A stretch of DNA of 64,000 bases from Armatimonadota bacterium (GTDB lineage Bacteria > Armatimonadota > Fimbriimonadia > Fimbriimonadales > Fimbriimonadaceae), in the NCBI GenBank assembly GCA_016223145.1, contig JACRPN010000001.1, positions 62,001 through 126,000 of the forward strand, written 5' to 3'. A model generated the notes under the pieces. That model worked only from the letters and a program-made list of their open reading frames with translations, was not told the DNA's origin and searched no databases. This document shows positions 25,703 through 34,090 of the stretch, one piece after another (position 1 is the first letter of the stretch; the number at the start of each line of letters is the position of its first letter). The position numbers and the translations under genes were made by a program.

Positions 25703-28617
25703 CGTTGTCCATCCCTTGGCAAGATCGAAAGGACGGTACACATTTGATGGGGGTCCGCCGGATAGCGCAGAGTTTTGCCATCGGCCTTTACTGCCCCGAT
25801 CCAGAACTCCATGTCCTGTTCCCCGGCAGGAAGCCGGAACTCCCATCGAAAGCCGCCCTTGTGGGTTGGTAGGATGCGGACCGGCGGCTCGCGCGACCCC
25901 ATGGGCCGGCACCACACAACAGCTTGTTTGAGTGGCGCTTGCGTGAGGGCAAAGAACGTGTAAGTGTCGAGGCTGCCGGCGTCAAGATCGTTGTGCGTGG
26001 GCATGAAGAGCCGTTCGGAGCCTTGGTAACCCCGGTCGGTGCGAGGAAAGGCGGAAGTCGGAAGAGGGTGGCTCAGCGCGGCCTCGATCTCTGCATCATG
26101 AACCGAAAGGAACCGGTTATGCACCCGGGTGTGCATCTCAAGATTGGCGATCGTGCCCATTTCGCCCGGCGTCTCAATCGATGCGATCTGGTGCGTCAGC
26201 ATCGCTTCCCACAGCCTTGCCATGCTTACGCGAATCCCTTGGCATTTGCCGGCAAGGCTCGCGCGCGCCGCCGGAGCGGCACCTTTCATCACTGCCACGG
26301 AGCGGTCGAGCCTGCCACGCAGACAGGTCAATTCCCGCATCGCGCGGTAAGAGCGGAATCGTTCAAGCCAAACATCGAGTCTGGCTCGATGTCCCGCTCC
26401 CCGAACCTTTGGGCGAAGCTTTTCAAGCCGTGGCAAGAAGTCGAACGCTCGGCGCTCCTGTTCCCACAGCCCCGAAACGGAAGGCAAGCCGCCGGGCCCC
26501 TCAATCCAGTCCGACAACTGCGGAAAGGCAACTCCGTCGAGCGAAGCAAAAACTGCGCCGATTTCTTTGCCCGCCTCTGGCCCAAATCGAGCGGCCGCCC
26601 AGTCTCGGTAGAGGTCTGCAACGGGCGCGGTTCGAGCCCGCCCGGCGGCCGAGGACTCCATGTCGGCATTAAAGCCGCCCCATTTCGGCCCGCCGCAGTT
26701 GATGCGAAGAGCGAACGGTGACGTTCTGCCTTTGCCGGACGAAGTAGGCTCCGATACGACTTCGATTCCCGCGATACACGGGTACTCAACTTCCTTAATG
26801 AAGTCAACCTTCAACCAGCCGTCTTTGACGATGACCTTTGCCATGGAGAGGTCGAGCGCATGGTTCTTGCCGACCCGTGCCACGAGGTCCAAGCCCCTCA
26901 CCAAAGGCACACCCTGGATATCGGCGCCGAAGACGCGCTTTCCGGGCTCCCCATAGTGTGGCTCGCTAAATTTGAGCGTGACCTTGTAGATTCCTTTCGG
27001 AACCTTGAAGCGGTAGCCGGCAACGTCGTACCGCACGGTCTGGTAGACCGCGTCTTGGTCGGTGTCCTCAACCGGGGCCGTGAACGACGCCACGTTGCCG
27101 CCCAGTGCCCCTTGCTGCGGTTCGGCAGCTACGATCCTCTTAGCCCAGGATTGATCCCAGCCGGCCTCAGCAATCGCCACGATATTCATTCCGATCGAGG
27201 CTGTTCGCCAGTGGATGCCGAGGAGGCCGGTGCAGCCATAGTTTCTGGCCTGGGCCGCATCGGCGCGCATCCGTCCCACCCATGGCTGGTACCCCACGAG
27301 ATTTGGGTCATTCTCCAACCAGGGAATGGCCCAGGTGGGCCGGCCCTTGATCTTGCCAAACGCAGGATCGATAGGCTCGTGCCCCACTTGTCGGTTGATG
27401 GCGCTGAGAGGGACGGATTTGGGCAAGTCCTTGTCGAGCGCGGCGCGATCATTCACCGGTCCCAGCACCCATCCGCTCGTCGCCAACTGGAACGGGTTGC
27501 CCAAGTCTTCAAGGGCGCCAAGGGCCGCGCGCATGTCGGCGAGGGTGGCGGCGTATTGCTCCGGTTTGTTGCCTCCCCAGGTCCAGTCTTCGGGGGTCCA
27601 GAGCCAATAGTAGTCCACCGGGTAAGCGGCTTGGATCCGCCGGAACATGGCCCGGTACACCTCTCGAATGGTGCCCGGTCCGAGGTCCCCGCCTTCTCTG
27701 ACGAGCCTTTCGCGAACCTGAGCGGGAAGGGTTAGGGGTGTCTCCGTGCCAACGCAGACCTTGGCGCCAAGGAGGTGCGCCAGATGAAAGGCCGGCCATA
27801 GAGTTTGCGATGCCGCCCGCTCGAAGATGCCCTCCGGCGTGGGGGCTTTCATCGCGTCGGGCATATAGCCATCTGGAAACAGCCAGGATGCACCTACGCT
27901 GAACTGGCTGGGCTCCATGCGGCCATAGCCCCACGCACCACCTTTGGTCGAGGCCCAGCGGCTAGGGTAGGCCGCACGAATCGAGCTGTCGGCGTTGAGG
28001 TCCGTCTCTCGCCCGATCCAGACCAGCGGCTCCGGCCCGACGCCCCCTTCCGGGTAGCAGTGGAACCCCACGAAGTTCATTCCCAGCCTTGGCAGGCGTG
28101 AGACATAGGAGCGATAATCCTCTGGAGACCACCAGTCTGGCCCCTCCGGAAAGTCGTGGAACGGCTGGATGCCTCGAACTGAGAACAATGGTTTTCGTCG
28201 TTCTGAGATGGCCGGGAGAATAAACGGCCGCTTGGCGTCAGGCACCACATCCTCGTGAAGATCGAACCGCACGCCGAGGTGATGGGCAAAGCGATAGGCC
28301 CCGAAGAGGAGCCCGGAGGGGCTGCCTCCCTCAATACGCACCATTCGCTTTGCCTCAGGGCCCGTGGAGACGATGTTGTAGCTCTCAGCTGCGAGGTCGC
28401 GGCGCAAGGCGAGCTGCACTTGAGGCACCCCGGCATGAGTCTTTCGCTCGATCGAAAGCAGTTCGCCGGTCGTGAGATAAAGGTATCGTCGGACCTCTTT
28501 GGCCGCAAGCCGCTCGGCGAACGTGTCGCCCGGCGATGCAACGATGATGCCCCGTGGTTGGCCAGAGGTCAGTGCTGAAACGACAAGGGCCAGGCAGAAC
28601 GGGACCATTGTCTTCAT
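25699..28617 (-). CDS. Secreted glycoside-hydrolase-like protein with malectin-type domain
   Basis: About 972 residues with a signal peptide (MKTMVPFCLALVVSALTSG). Residues about 25-140 resemble the N-terminal beta/alpha domain of GH67/GH20-type enzymes (AAKEVRRYLYLTTGE, LLFGAYRFAHHLGVRF); the centre is a probable TIM barrel (WLWTPEDWTWGG, a candidate acidic active-site segment). Near residues 550-640 a malectin-like carbohydrate-binding region is seen (YKVTLKFSEPHYGEPGKRVF, GIEVVSE). The rest is alpha-helical. The ATG at 28617 precedes the signal sequence; a TTG nine bases upstream is less likely. Substrate unknown. The 3' end overlaps the URO-D-fold gene. Confidence 0.78.
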   Translation of the reverse strand: MKTMVPFCLALVVSALTSGQPRGIIVASPGDTFAERLAAKEVRRYLYLTTGELLSIERKTHAGVPQVQLALRRDLAAESYNIVSTGPEAKRMVRIEGGSPSGLLFGAYRFAHHLGVRFDLHEDVVPDAKRPFILPAISERRKPLFSVRGIQPFHDFPEGPDWWSPEDYRSYVSRLPRLGMNFVGFHCYPEGGVGPEPLVWIGRETDLNADSSIRAAYPSRWASTKGGAWGYGRMEPSQFSVGASWLFPDGYMPDAMKAPTPEGIFERAASQTLWPAFHLAHLLGAKVCVGTETPLTLPAQVRERLVREGGDLGPGTIREVYRAMFRRIQAAYPVDYYWLWTPEDWTWGGNKPEQYAATLADMRAALGALEDLGNPFQLATSGWVLGPVNDRAALDKDLPKSVPLSAINRQVGHEPIDPAFGKIKGRPTWAIPWLENDPNLVGYQPWVGRMRADAAQARNYGCTGLLGIHWRTASIGMNIVAIAEAGWDQSWAKRIVAAEPQQGALGGNVASFTAPVEDTDQDAVYQTVRYDVAGYRFKVPKGIYKVTLKFSEPHYGEPGKRVFGADIQGVPLVRGLDLVARVGKNHALDLSMAKVIVKDGWLKVDFIKEVEYPCIAGIEVVSEPTSSGKGRTSPFALRINCGGPKWGGFNADMESSAAGRARTAPVADLYRDWAAARFGPEAGKEIGAVFASLDGVAFPQLSDWIEGPGGLPSVSGLWEQERRAFDFLPRLEKLRPKVRGAGHRARLDVWLERFRSYRAMRELTCLRGRLDRSVAVMKGAAPAARASLAGKCQGIRVSMARLWEAMLTHQIASIETPGEMGTIANLEMHTRVHNRFLSVHDAEIEAALSHPLPTSAFPRTDRGYQGSERLFMPTHNDLDAGSLDTYTFFALTQAPLKQAVVWCRPMGSREPPVRILPTHKGGFRWEFRLPAGEQDMEFWIGAVKADGKTLRYPADPHQMCTVLSILPRDGQR

Positions 28618-28681
28618 CTTGCCCAATGAAGAAGGCGCCGAAGCTAATCCTTACATTTATGAGCGGATTGCCAGGCCGCCA

Positions 28682-29422
28682 TCACCGGGCCGCTAGCCAT
28701 GCCTTCCAACCCTCGATCAGTTCGGCATCGCTCACCCTGACCACCTTGAGAGCCGCCTCATTGGTGGTGGCCGTTAAGAGCTTCAGCAGCGTCGGGCGCC
28801 CCCACTTGCCGTCCACATACTTGGCCAAGGACCCCGCCAGCCCATATCTGGCCCGGCCCTTCCAGACGTCCGCAAGGCTCTTTGGAAACGAGCTTTCGCT
28901 GGGTTTGGGGAGCCCTTTAAGCCGCGCCGCGTCGAGTTGCCCGGACACATAGGTCGCGAGCCCCTCGACGAACCACGCCATTCCGTCCATGCCGTCGAGG
29001 TCCTTGCTCGGGCTGCTTTGAGCGTGAAAGGAGTGGGTCAGCTCATGCGCGACGATTCGCTCGATCTCGACCGGGTTGTTGGGGTTGTGCTCGTCGGCCT
29101 CTTTCGCCCAAGCGTCGGGCGATAAGAAGAACGCCTTTGAGGCACCCGCGGCCCCGACCATCCAGCGCTCGGTCTTCTCCATGCCCCATTGCCGCTTCAG
29201 CTCTGCATCGAACGCCGCTCGGTCCTTGCAGAGCACGAGAGTCACGGGATTCTGGAACCCGATGCCAAAGAACTTGGAGATGAGCTTTTCCGCGTTGACG
29301 GCGTACTGGGTGAAGGCCCGGGCTTGTTCGGCGCTGCACCCTTCAGCTTGGACTGTTAGGCGCGAAGACTGAGGTGGCATCGCCACCAAGAGGGCACACA
29401 ACACAGACAGAACAGGGGACAC
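28682..29422 (-). CDS. Secreted putative zinc metallopeptidase (gluzincin type)
   Basis: About 246 residues. The motif IVAHELTHSFHAQ (HExxH) with downstream WFVEGLATYVSG (Glu as third zinc ligand) is the peptidase MA/gluzincin arrangement. The frame is open to 29623, but upstream codons cross a palindrome and a dispersed repeat and are not credible; the GTG at 29422 is preferred since it starts a signal peptide (VSPVLSVLCALLVAM). Function beyond proteolysis is unknown. Confidence 0.75.
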   Translation of the reverse strand: MSPVLSVLCALLVAMPPQSSRLTVQAEGCSAEQARAFTQYAVNAEKLISKFFGIGFQNPVTLVLCKDRAAFDAELKRQWGMEKTERWMVGAAGASKAFFLSPDAWAKEADEHNPNNPVEIERIVAHELTHSFHAQSSPSKDLDGMDGMAWFVEGLATYVSGQLDAARLKGLPKPSESSFPKSLADVWKGRARYGLAGSLAKYVDGKWGRPTLLKLLTATTNEAALKVVRVSDAELIEGWKAWLAAR

Positions 29423-29450
29423 AGAGGCAGTATGCGATGCCCAAAACGGC

Positions 29451-29487
29451 AATCGGGACCATCGGCCGAGGGCCGATGGTCCCGATT
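29451..29487. repeat. 17-bp-arm hairpin upstream of the peptidase gene
   Basis: Arms 29451-29467 and 29471-29487 pair perfectly around GAG. On the plus strand it is followed by TTTGT, so it might also act as a terminator, but no plus-strand gene ends here. It sits 22 bp from a dispersed repeat core at 29509-29525. Confidence 0.85.
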
Positions 29488-29508
29488 TGTCGTTCACAGC
29501 CTGTAGCC

Positions 29509-29525
29509 GCAGGTTCCGTGCCTGC
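29509..29525 (-). repeat. Dispersed repeat core GCAGG-CACGGAA-CCTGC
   Basis: On the minus strand this is identical to the core at 37003-37019 and differs from the GH2 tandem copies (GCCGG/CCGGC arms) by a paired change. It is followed on the plus strand by GCGCAGGCGAGACGCC, which resembles the palindrome at 17558. Confidence 0.8.
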
Positions 29526-29576
29526 GAATGAGTCGCGCAGGCGAGACGCCCCCGCGACATCGGTGGCACCTGCCCC

Positions 29577-30731
29577 TTACTTGCCGCCCTTGGACGCAAA
29601 CGCCGCTTCGAGCGCTTTCTCAAGCTGCGCCCCGCGCGGGCTGTTGGCCAGCACCTTGCCGGTGGTGCCGTCCACGATCAAGCCGAACGGGATCGCCTCG
29701 ACGCCGAACTGCCGGCCGATCACGGTATCCCAGTACTTGCCCTCGTAGACCTGCGCCCAGGGCATGTTGTGCTCCTTCGTGAAATCGGCGAGCTTCTTCG
29801 CGGCATTGGCCTGGTCGAAGCTGATGCCGAGAATCTCGAAGCCCTTGTCGTGGTACTTCTCATAGGCCTTGATGACGTTCGGCATCTCGGCGATGCAGGG
29901 GCCGCACCAGGTCGCCCAGAAGTCGAGCATCACGATCTTGCCCGCATAGCTCTTCGGGAAACTGATCTTCGTTCCGTCGGTGGCTACTGCCTCGAAAGAG
30001 GGGACTTTGGCGCCGACGCTGAGATCGGGCGGGAGCTTGAACTCGTCGACCGACTGGGTGGACTTGACCACTTCCAGGCCGTTGCCCCTTGGCTGAAGCT
30101 CATAGGTCACGCCGTCGAAGTTGAACGGCTTGCCGACAGACACGTTTTCGGCTCGGCCGTCGCTCTTGCCGTTGCCGTTCCGATCCACGAAAATGCGTGT
30201 CGAAGCGGAAATCGTCCCGGCGAAGCGAACCGGGTAGGACTTCGGGCCGATCTTGAGGTTACCCTCATAGCCGAAGTCCGAATAGTAAAGAAGCGTGTTC
30301 TTCAACGCGGCCCGCGAGGGATCGGCCTTGTCGAACCGGTACATGCTCACAGAAGCAAGCTGCCCGTTCATCAAGAGCTTCGCATCGCCGCGGAACAGCA
30401 TATAGTCGCCTTGCTTCGTTCCGGCCCACGCAATGGCGGGGTCGTCGGTGAAGTCCTGGTTCGCGTTGGCGTCCACGAAGAGCCGGGGAGTGCCGCCCTC
30501 GGGCTCGTCGAGGATGAACATCCAGGACTTGTCGCCGAACTTGAGGTTGCCGTACATCGGGGCCTTGAGGTCCGCCGGGTGCTTGCTGTTGGGCCCGACC
30601 TCCACGCTGGCCGACATATCGGCGCGGATCGGCGAGTAACCGCCCGTGAGGCGGGTCATGCCGGAGGGGATGAACTTGAGGTCGCTGCCCTGAGCGGTGA
30701 GCAGCAATGCGGAAGCGAGGATGAGGCTCAT
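29577..30731 (-). CDS. Exported TlpA-like thioredoxin-fold protein
   Basis: About 384 residues with a short signal peptide (MSLILASALLLTAQG). Residues about 20-230 hold a beta-rich domain with EF-hand-like acidic loops (FVDANANQDFTDDP, FVDRNGNGKSDGR), and about 245-380 form a redoxin domain with the catalytic LDFWATWCGPCIAEMP and cis-Pro segment VEAIPFGLIVD. It likely reduces disulfides outside the cytoplasm. ATG at 30731 is chosen as the start of the signal sequence. Confidence 0.88.
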   Translation of the reverse strand: MSLILASALLLTAQGSDLKFIPSGMTRLTGGYSPIRADMSASVEVGPNSKHPADLKAPMYGNLKFGDKSWMFILDEPEGGTPRLFVDANANQDFTDDPAIAWAGTKQGDYMLFRGDAKLLMNGQLASVSMYRFDKADPSRAALKNTLLYYSDFGYEGNLKIGPKSYPVRFAGTISASTRIFVDRNGNGKSDGRAENVSVGKPFNFDGVTYELQPRGNGLEVVKSTQSVDEFKLPPDLSVGAKVPSFEAVATDGTKISFPKSYAGKIVMLDFWATWCGPCIAEMPNVIKAYEKYHDKGFEILGISFDQANAAKKLADFTKEHNMPWAQVYEGKYWDTVIGRQFGVEAIPFGLIVDGTTGKVLANSPRGAQLEKALEAAFASKGGK

Positions 30732-30770
30732 GGTGCTTGGCAGTCTACCGGAGCCATTCGGCAGAAGCAA

Positions 30771-31169
30771 TCAGTACTTGTAAAGCTTTATGGGGAGTAC
30801 TTCAGCGTAACGCTCGAAGTCTTTGTCGAGGGTGAAGATGGACAAGTCGCGCGCGATTGCCACCGAACAAATCAGGAAATCGGTGTTTGAGCCTTGTATG
30901 CCCCGGGATCGGCATTGATTGAAGTGCATTGCAGCCATCTCGAAGTCCTCAGCAGTCAGCTCTTCGTCAGGAAAAAACTGGATCTGAGACCTAACAACCT
31001 CAAATCTTTCCAAGCTCTGAATCCCGCTCAGCACTTCTTGCCGAATGGGACCAATGATTCTGGCGCTTCCAGCTTGGATCAATGCGTCCGCTTCGTTCTG
31101 AACGGCCTCAACGGGGCTCCTTCTCTGGAGAAACTCGGACCAAACCGGCGTATCGAGGAGGACACTCAC
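30771..31169 (-). CDS. vapC: VapC-type PIN-domain toxin
   Basis: A 132-residue PIN ribonuclease, the toxin of a type II toxin-antitoxin pair. The acidic residues expected for metal binding appear in LLDTPVW, IRQEVLSG, GSNTDFLIC and FTLDKDFERY. Its ATG overlaps the antitoxin stop by four bases, the standard coupling for vapBC. Length is normal. The target RNA cannot be inferred. Confidence 0.92.
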   Translation of the reverse strand: MSVLLDTPVWSEFLQRRSPVEAVQNEADALIQAGSARIIGPIRQEVLSGIQSLERFEVVRSQIQFFPDEELTAEDFEMAAMHFNQCRSRGIQGSNTDFLICSVAIARDLSIFTLDKDFERYAEVLPIKLYKY

Positions 31170-31366
31170 CTTCTGCGCCGCTGTTCCTTGTAGTCATAGG
31201 TGGGATCAATGTCGATGGTCCCCCTCAGTTTGAGGAACTCGAGCTGACCCTTTCGCTGAATGTATCCTCGCAACGCTTCGTTAACGACCTCTCGTTTCGT
31301 CTTGAGGCCACTTATCTTCAGCGCCTGGTCCATCAGCGCTTCATCATATTTGATATTGCTCGCCAT
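31166..31366 (-). CDS. vapB: VapB-type antitoxin
   Basis: A 66-residue antitoxin with an N-terminal ribbon-helix-helix-like region (KTKREVVNEALRGYIQRK, the VapB signature) and a basic/aromatic C-terminal tail (YDYKEQRRRR) that would bind the toxin. It is directly upstream of vapC, and a perfect palindrome covers its start codon, fitting autorepression. Confidence 0.92.
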   Translation of the reverse strand: MASNIKYDEALMDQALKISGLKTKREVVNEALRGYIQRKGQLEFLKLRGTIDIDPTYDYKEQRRRR

Positions 31367-31384
31367 GTGTCAATTGTGACACAT
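31365..31384. promoter_or_regulatory. Probable VapB operator palindrome over the start codon
   Basis: ATGTGTCA-ATTG-TGACACAT is a palindrome with perfect 8-bp arms. It starts two bases inside the vapB start codon on the minus strand and extends upstream, where a ribosome-binding site would be, so binding could block transcription start or elongation. The transcript may be nearly leaderless. Confidence 0.75.
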
Positions 31385-31406
31385 CACCCTCTCTTCGACT
31401 CACTCG

Positions 31407-32621
31407 CTACCGGTCGATCTCGCCCAGCACGATATCAATCGAGCCGATGATCGCAATCACGTCGGCGATCAGTCGTCCCACGGCCAACACTTCCAACGAC
31501 TTCAGGTTCATGAAGCTGCTGGGCCGCTCGTGGAAACGGTACGGCCGGTTTGAGCCATCCGAAATGATGTAGAAGCCCAGTTCGCCCTTGCTGCCCTCGA
31601 TGCCCGCGTAGGCCTCGCCCACCGGCGGGTGGAAGCCCTCGGTCCAGAGCTTGAAGTGGTGGATCAGCGCCTCCATCGATTCGTCGATCTCGGGCTTGGG
31701 CGGCGGCGAAATCTTCCTATCGGCGGTTCTGAAATCGCCCTCCGGCATGCCGTCGATGGCCTGCTGGATGATCTTCACGCTCTCCTTCATCTCGGCGATG
31801 CGGACTAGGAACCGGTCATAAACGTCGCCGCGATCGCCCACAGGGATCTTGAAATCGAAGTCCTCGTAGCTGCTGTAGGGGTTCGACTTGCGAAGGTCCC
31901 ACTCCACGCCGCTGGCCCTGGCGATCGGGCCGGAACATCCGAGGTCCAGCGCCTGGGCGCCGGTGAGCACACCCACGTCATAAGTGCGCTCTTTCCAGAT
32001 CGGGTTCTCGACCAAGAGGCCTTCGACCACGTCGAGGTCGGGCAGGAAGCCCTTGAGGAATTTGCGCAGGTTGGCCTCGAAGCCCTCGGGCATGTCGCCG
32101 CGAAGGCCGCCCGGGACGATCCAGCTCGGCATCATGCGCACGCCGCTCATCTCCTGGAAAAGGTCCAGGATGTACTCCCTCTGCTGCATGATGTAGAAGA
32201 ACGGGGTCATCGCGCCGAGGTCCAGCCCGTGGGTGCCCAGCCATACGGCATGCGAGGCGATACGGCTAAGTTCGGTGAGGATAACCCGGATGTATTGAGC
32301 GCGCTTGGGGATCTCACATCCCAGCAGCTTCTCGACCGCCAGCGCATAGGCCAGGTTGTTGCCGTTGGCGTTCAGATAGTCCATGCGGTCGGTCATGACC
32401 ACGCATTTCAGGTACTGCTGGTATTCGGCTTCCTTCTCCATGCCCGAGTGCAGGTAGCCAATCTGGCATTTCGCCTGGATGATAACCTCGCCCTCCAGTT
32501 CGCAAATGACGCGAAGAACGCCGTGCGTGCTGGGGTGTTGGGGACCCATGTTGACGATCATCGTGTTCTCGCCCTGTCGCTCAAACACGGTTTCGGTGGT
32601 GGGCATGAAGACGTTCGGCAT
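31407..32621 (-). CDS. nuoD: NADH-quinone oxidoreductase subunit D
   Basis: A 404-residue quinone-site subunit of complex I. GPQHPSTHGVLR, EKLLGCEIPKRAQYIRVI, and the C-terminal GSIDIVLGEIDR are family signatures. The ATG at 32621 is used because upstream codons run into low-complexity repeat sequence. No other nuo gene is adjacent: 3' neighbours are spacer and vapB, and nuoE/nuoF lie 11 kb away. Confidence 0.96.
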   Translation of the reverse strand: MPNVFMPTTETVFERQGENTMIVNMGPQHPSTHGVLRVICELEGEVIIQAKCQIGYLHSGMEKEAEYQQYLKCVVMTDRMDYLNANGNNLAYALAVEKLLGCEIPKRAQYIRVILTELSRIASHAVWLGTHGLDLGAMTPFFYIMQQREYILDLFQEMSGVRMMPSWIVPGGLRGDMPEGFEANLRKFLKGFLPDLDVVEGLLVENPIWKERTYDVGVLTGAQALDLGCSGPIARASGVEWDLRKSNPYSSYEDFDFKIPVGDRGDVYDRFLVRIAEMKESVKIIQQAIDGMPEGDFRTADRKISPPPKPEIDESMEALIHHFKLWTEGFHPPVGEAYAGIEGSKGELGFYIISDGSNRPYRFHERPSSFMNLKSLEVLAVGRLIADVIAIIGSIDIVLGEIDR

Positions 32622-32659
32622 GAGTTGGTTCACAGGATACCGGAGGCGGGGCGGCGCGC

Positions 32660-32785
32660 GAAGGGCGAAGGGACGGAGCGCAGGCATCCGTGCCTGGCAC
32701 TAGGCTTTGGAGATGAAGAGATGAGGAGATGAGGGGACGGAGCGCAGCCGTCCCCACAATCCTCCCCCCTCTGTGGATATAGGGG
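32660..32785. repeat. Repeat cluster in the nuoD upstream spacer
   Basis: The 311-bp spacer 32622-32932 holds GGACGGAGCGCAGG at 32671 with a CAGGCA-TCCG-TGCCTG hairpin (32681-32696), a GATGAGG low-complexity run (32709-32736), the hairpin GGGGACGG...CCGTCCCC (32733-32740 with 32748-32755) and, at 32761-32785 on the minus strand, a copy of a CCCTATAYCCACAGAGGG element also found at 34832. No gene is supported. Confidence 0.75.
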
Positions 32786-32932
32786 AGGAAGTTGGGGACA
32801 CGGCAGCGCGAGATGGGGCAAGGGTGAGTCGATGAAAGGGTGAAGGGCGGGTCTTGGAGTCCGGCGGCCAAACGCCACCGCAGCACCGTCCTAGCGACCT
32901 GATTGGGGATGGGGTCAAATAGAGAAGGACCG

Positions 32933-33973
32933 ATGCTCAACCTTCTCTCGGCAGCGCTCTTGCTCTCAACAGCGAACCTCAACTACGTGGTTCGAACGCA
33001 GGATGCCGTGCTGAGAGTGAACCGCGGGGCCTCGTCTCTCGATGTCCTTTGGCCCTCGGGCCCGAGTGTCTCGCTCCCAAAGGACCTGCCGCCCAATCTG
33101 TGCATACGAAAGGATGGAAGCACGATTTTTGTCGCCAAAACAGGATCTCGCCCAAGTTGGGTCATGTTCGGCCCTGGCGAGGGTTGGAAGAAAACCCAGG
33201 TAGTGGGCGCGATTCGAAGGGCCATCGCGCTAGCAAACACCCTTTATTTCCTGGAAGGCAGAACCGGCGACGGCTTCCAGGAACAGTATTGGGTGTCGCA
33301 ACTCGCCAACGGACGCATGCGAACCTGGAAGGCTCGCTCTTACATGGCCAGAGGCATTCTGCCCGCGTTCCTTGCCGAAGATGGGACTCTGTACTATTTC
33401 GATCGGTCCAATCAGCTTCACCAGAGAAGGCTCTCCGTGGTAAGCAAGACGCCTCTAGGCTCTGACAAAGAGCCGTCTTGGGTCCAAGATGAAGTGGCGA
33501 CGTCGTCGGACAAGTTTTGTACCCTTGTCGTCAGGCAATCGGAAGGACATTCAAAGCTCTATCGCGTGCCCTATCGGGGCAAAGCTGTCGTCCTCCCATA
33601 CAGGGATGTTAGTGTGCACACTTGCGCTGGAAGCGCGAAGGAGAGTTGGCTACTCTGCCGTCAGGCTGGCCAGCTTGGCATCGCGCGCGTCACTGAGAAG
33701 AGTTCCTCGTTTGTTCGAATGACAATAAGTACGATAGCCAACACGTTCATAACATGTGACGAAGCCGGCGCATGTTTGTTGGTCGGTGAACGAGGAAGCT
33801 TCAAGCGGACCGCTTACTACTTTCCGTCGGAAAAGCCTCTTAGGGCATTCGTTCGGTCGAGCTTGATCGCCGACGCTGCCGTTGAGGACGCCGTGGCACT
33901 CGCACACGGAAAGCTGTTCCTATCGAACTACGACGGAACGTGGAAATCGGTCCGGGTCGATGGCGGAAAGTAG
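32933..33973 (+). CDS. Hypothetical secreted protein
   Basis: About 346 residues. A signal peptide (MLNLLSAALLLSTANLN) precedes a beta-strand-rich protein with repeated short strand patterns (GSTIFVAKTGSRPSWVMF, EDGTLYYFDRSNQLHQRRL), suggestive of a beta-propeller, though no family was recognised. AGAAGG lies four bases before the ATG at 32933, so the ATG at 32903 is not used. A long hairpin follows the stop. Confidence 0.75.
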   Translation: MLNLLSAALLLSTANLNYVVRTQDAVLRVNRGASSLDVLWPSGPSVSLPKDLPPNLCIRKDGSTIFVAKTGSRPSWVMFGPGEGWKKTQVVGAIRRAIALANTLYFLEGRTGDGFQEQYWVSQLANGRMRTWKARSYMARGILPAFLAEDGTLYYFDRSNQLHQRRLSVVSKTPLGSDKEPSWVQDEVATSSDKFCTLVVRQSEGHSKLYRVPYRGKAVVLPYRDVSVHTCAGSAKESWLLCRQAGQLGIARVTEKSSSFVRMTISTIANTFITCDEAGACLLVGERGSFKRTAYYFPSEKPLRAFVRSSLIADAAVEDAVALAHGKLFLSNYDGTWKSVRVDGGK

Positions 33974-33980
33974 TCCAAGA

Positions 33981-34026
33981 GCGACCGAAAGCCTCGACAC
34001 CTTCAGATGTTGAGGCTTTTGGTCGC
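33981..34026. terminator. Bidirectional terminator-like hairpin
   Basis: GCGACCGAAAGCCTC pairs with GAGGCTTTTGGTCGC over 15 bp (one G-T wobble) around a 16-base loop. It lies between convergent genes ending at 33973 and 34091 and has T-runs inside the stem but no downstream T-tract. Confidence 0.6.
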
Positions 34027-34090
34027 GAGGAATGCTACTGAGCAAGCGTCCAACTGTCGATCCTGAAACTCGCACGATGTTCCTCGCAAG

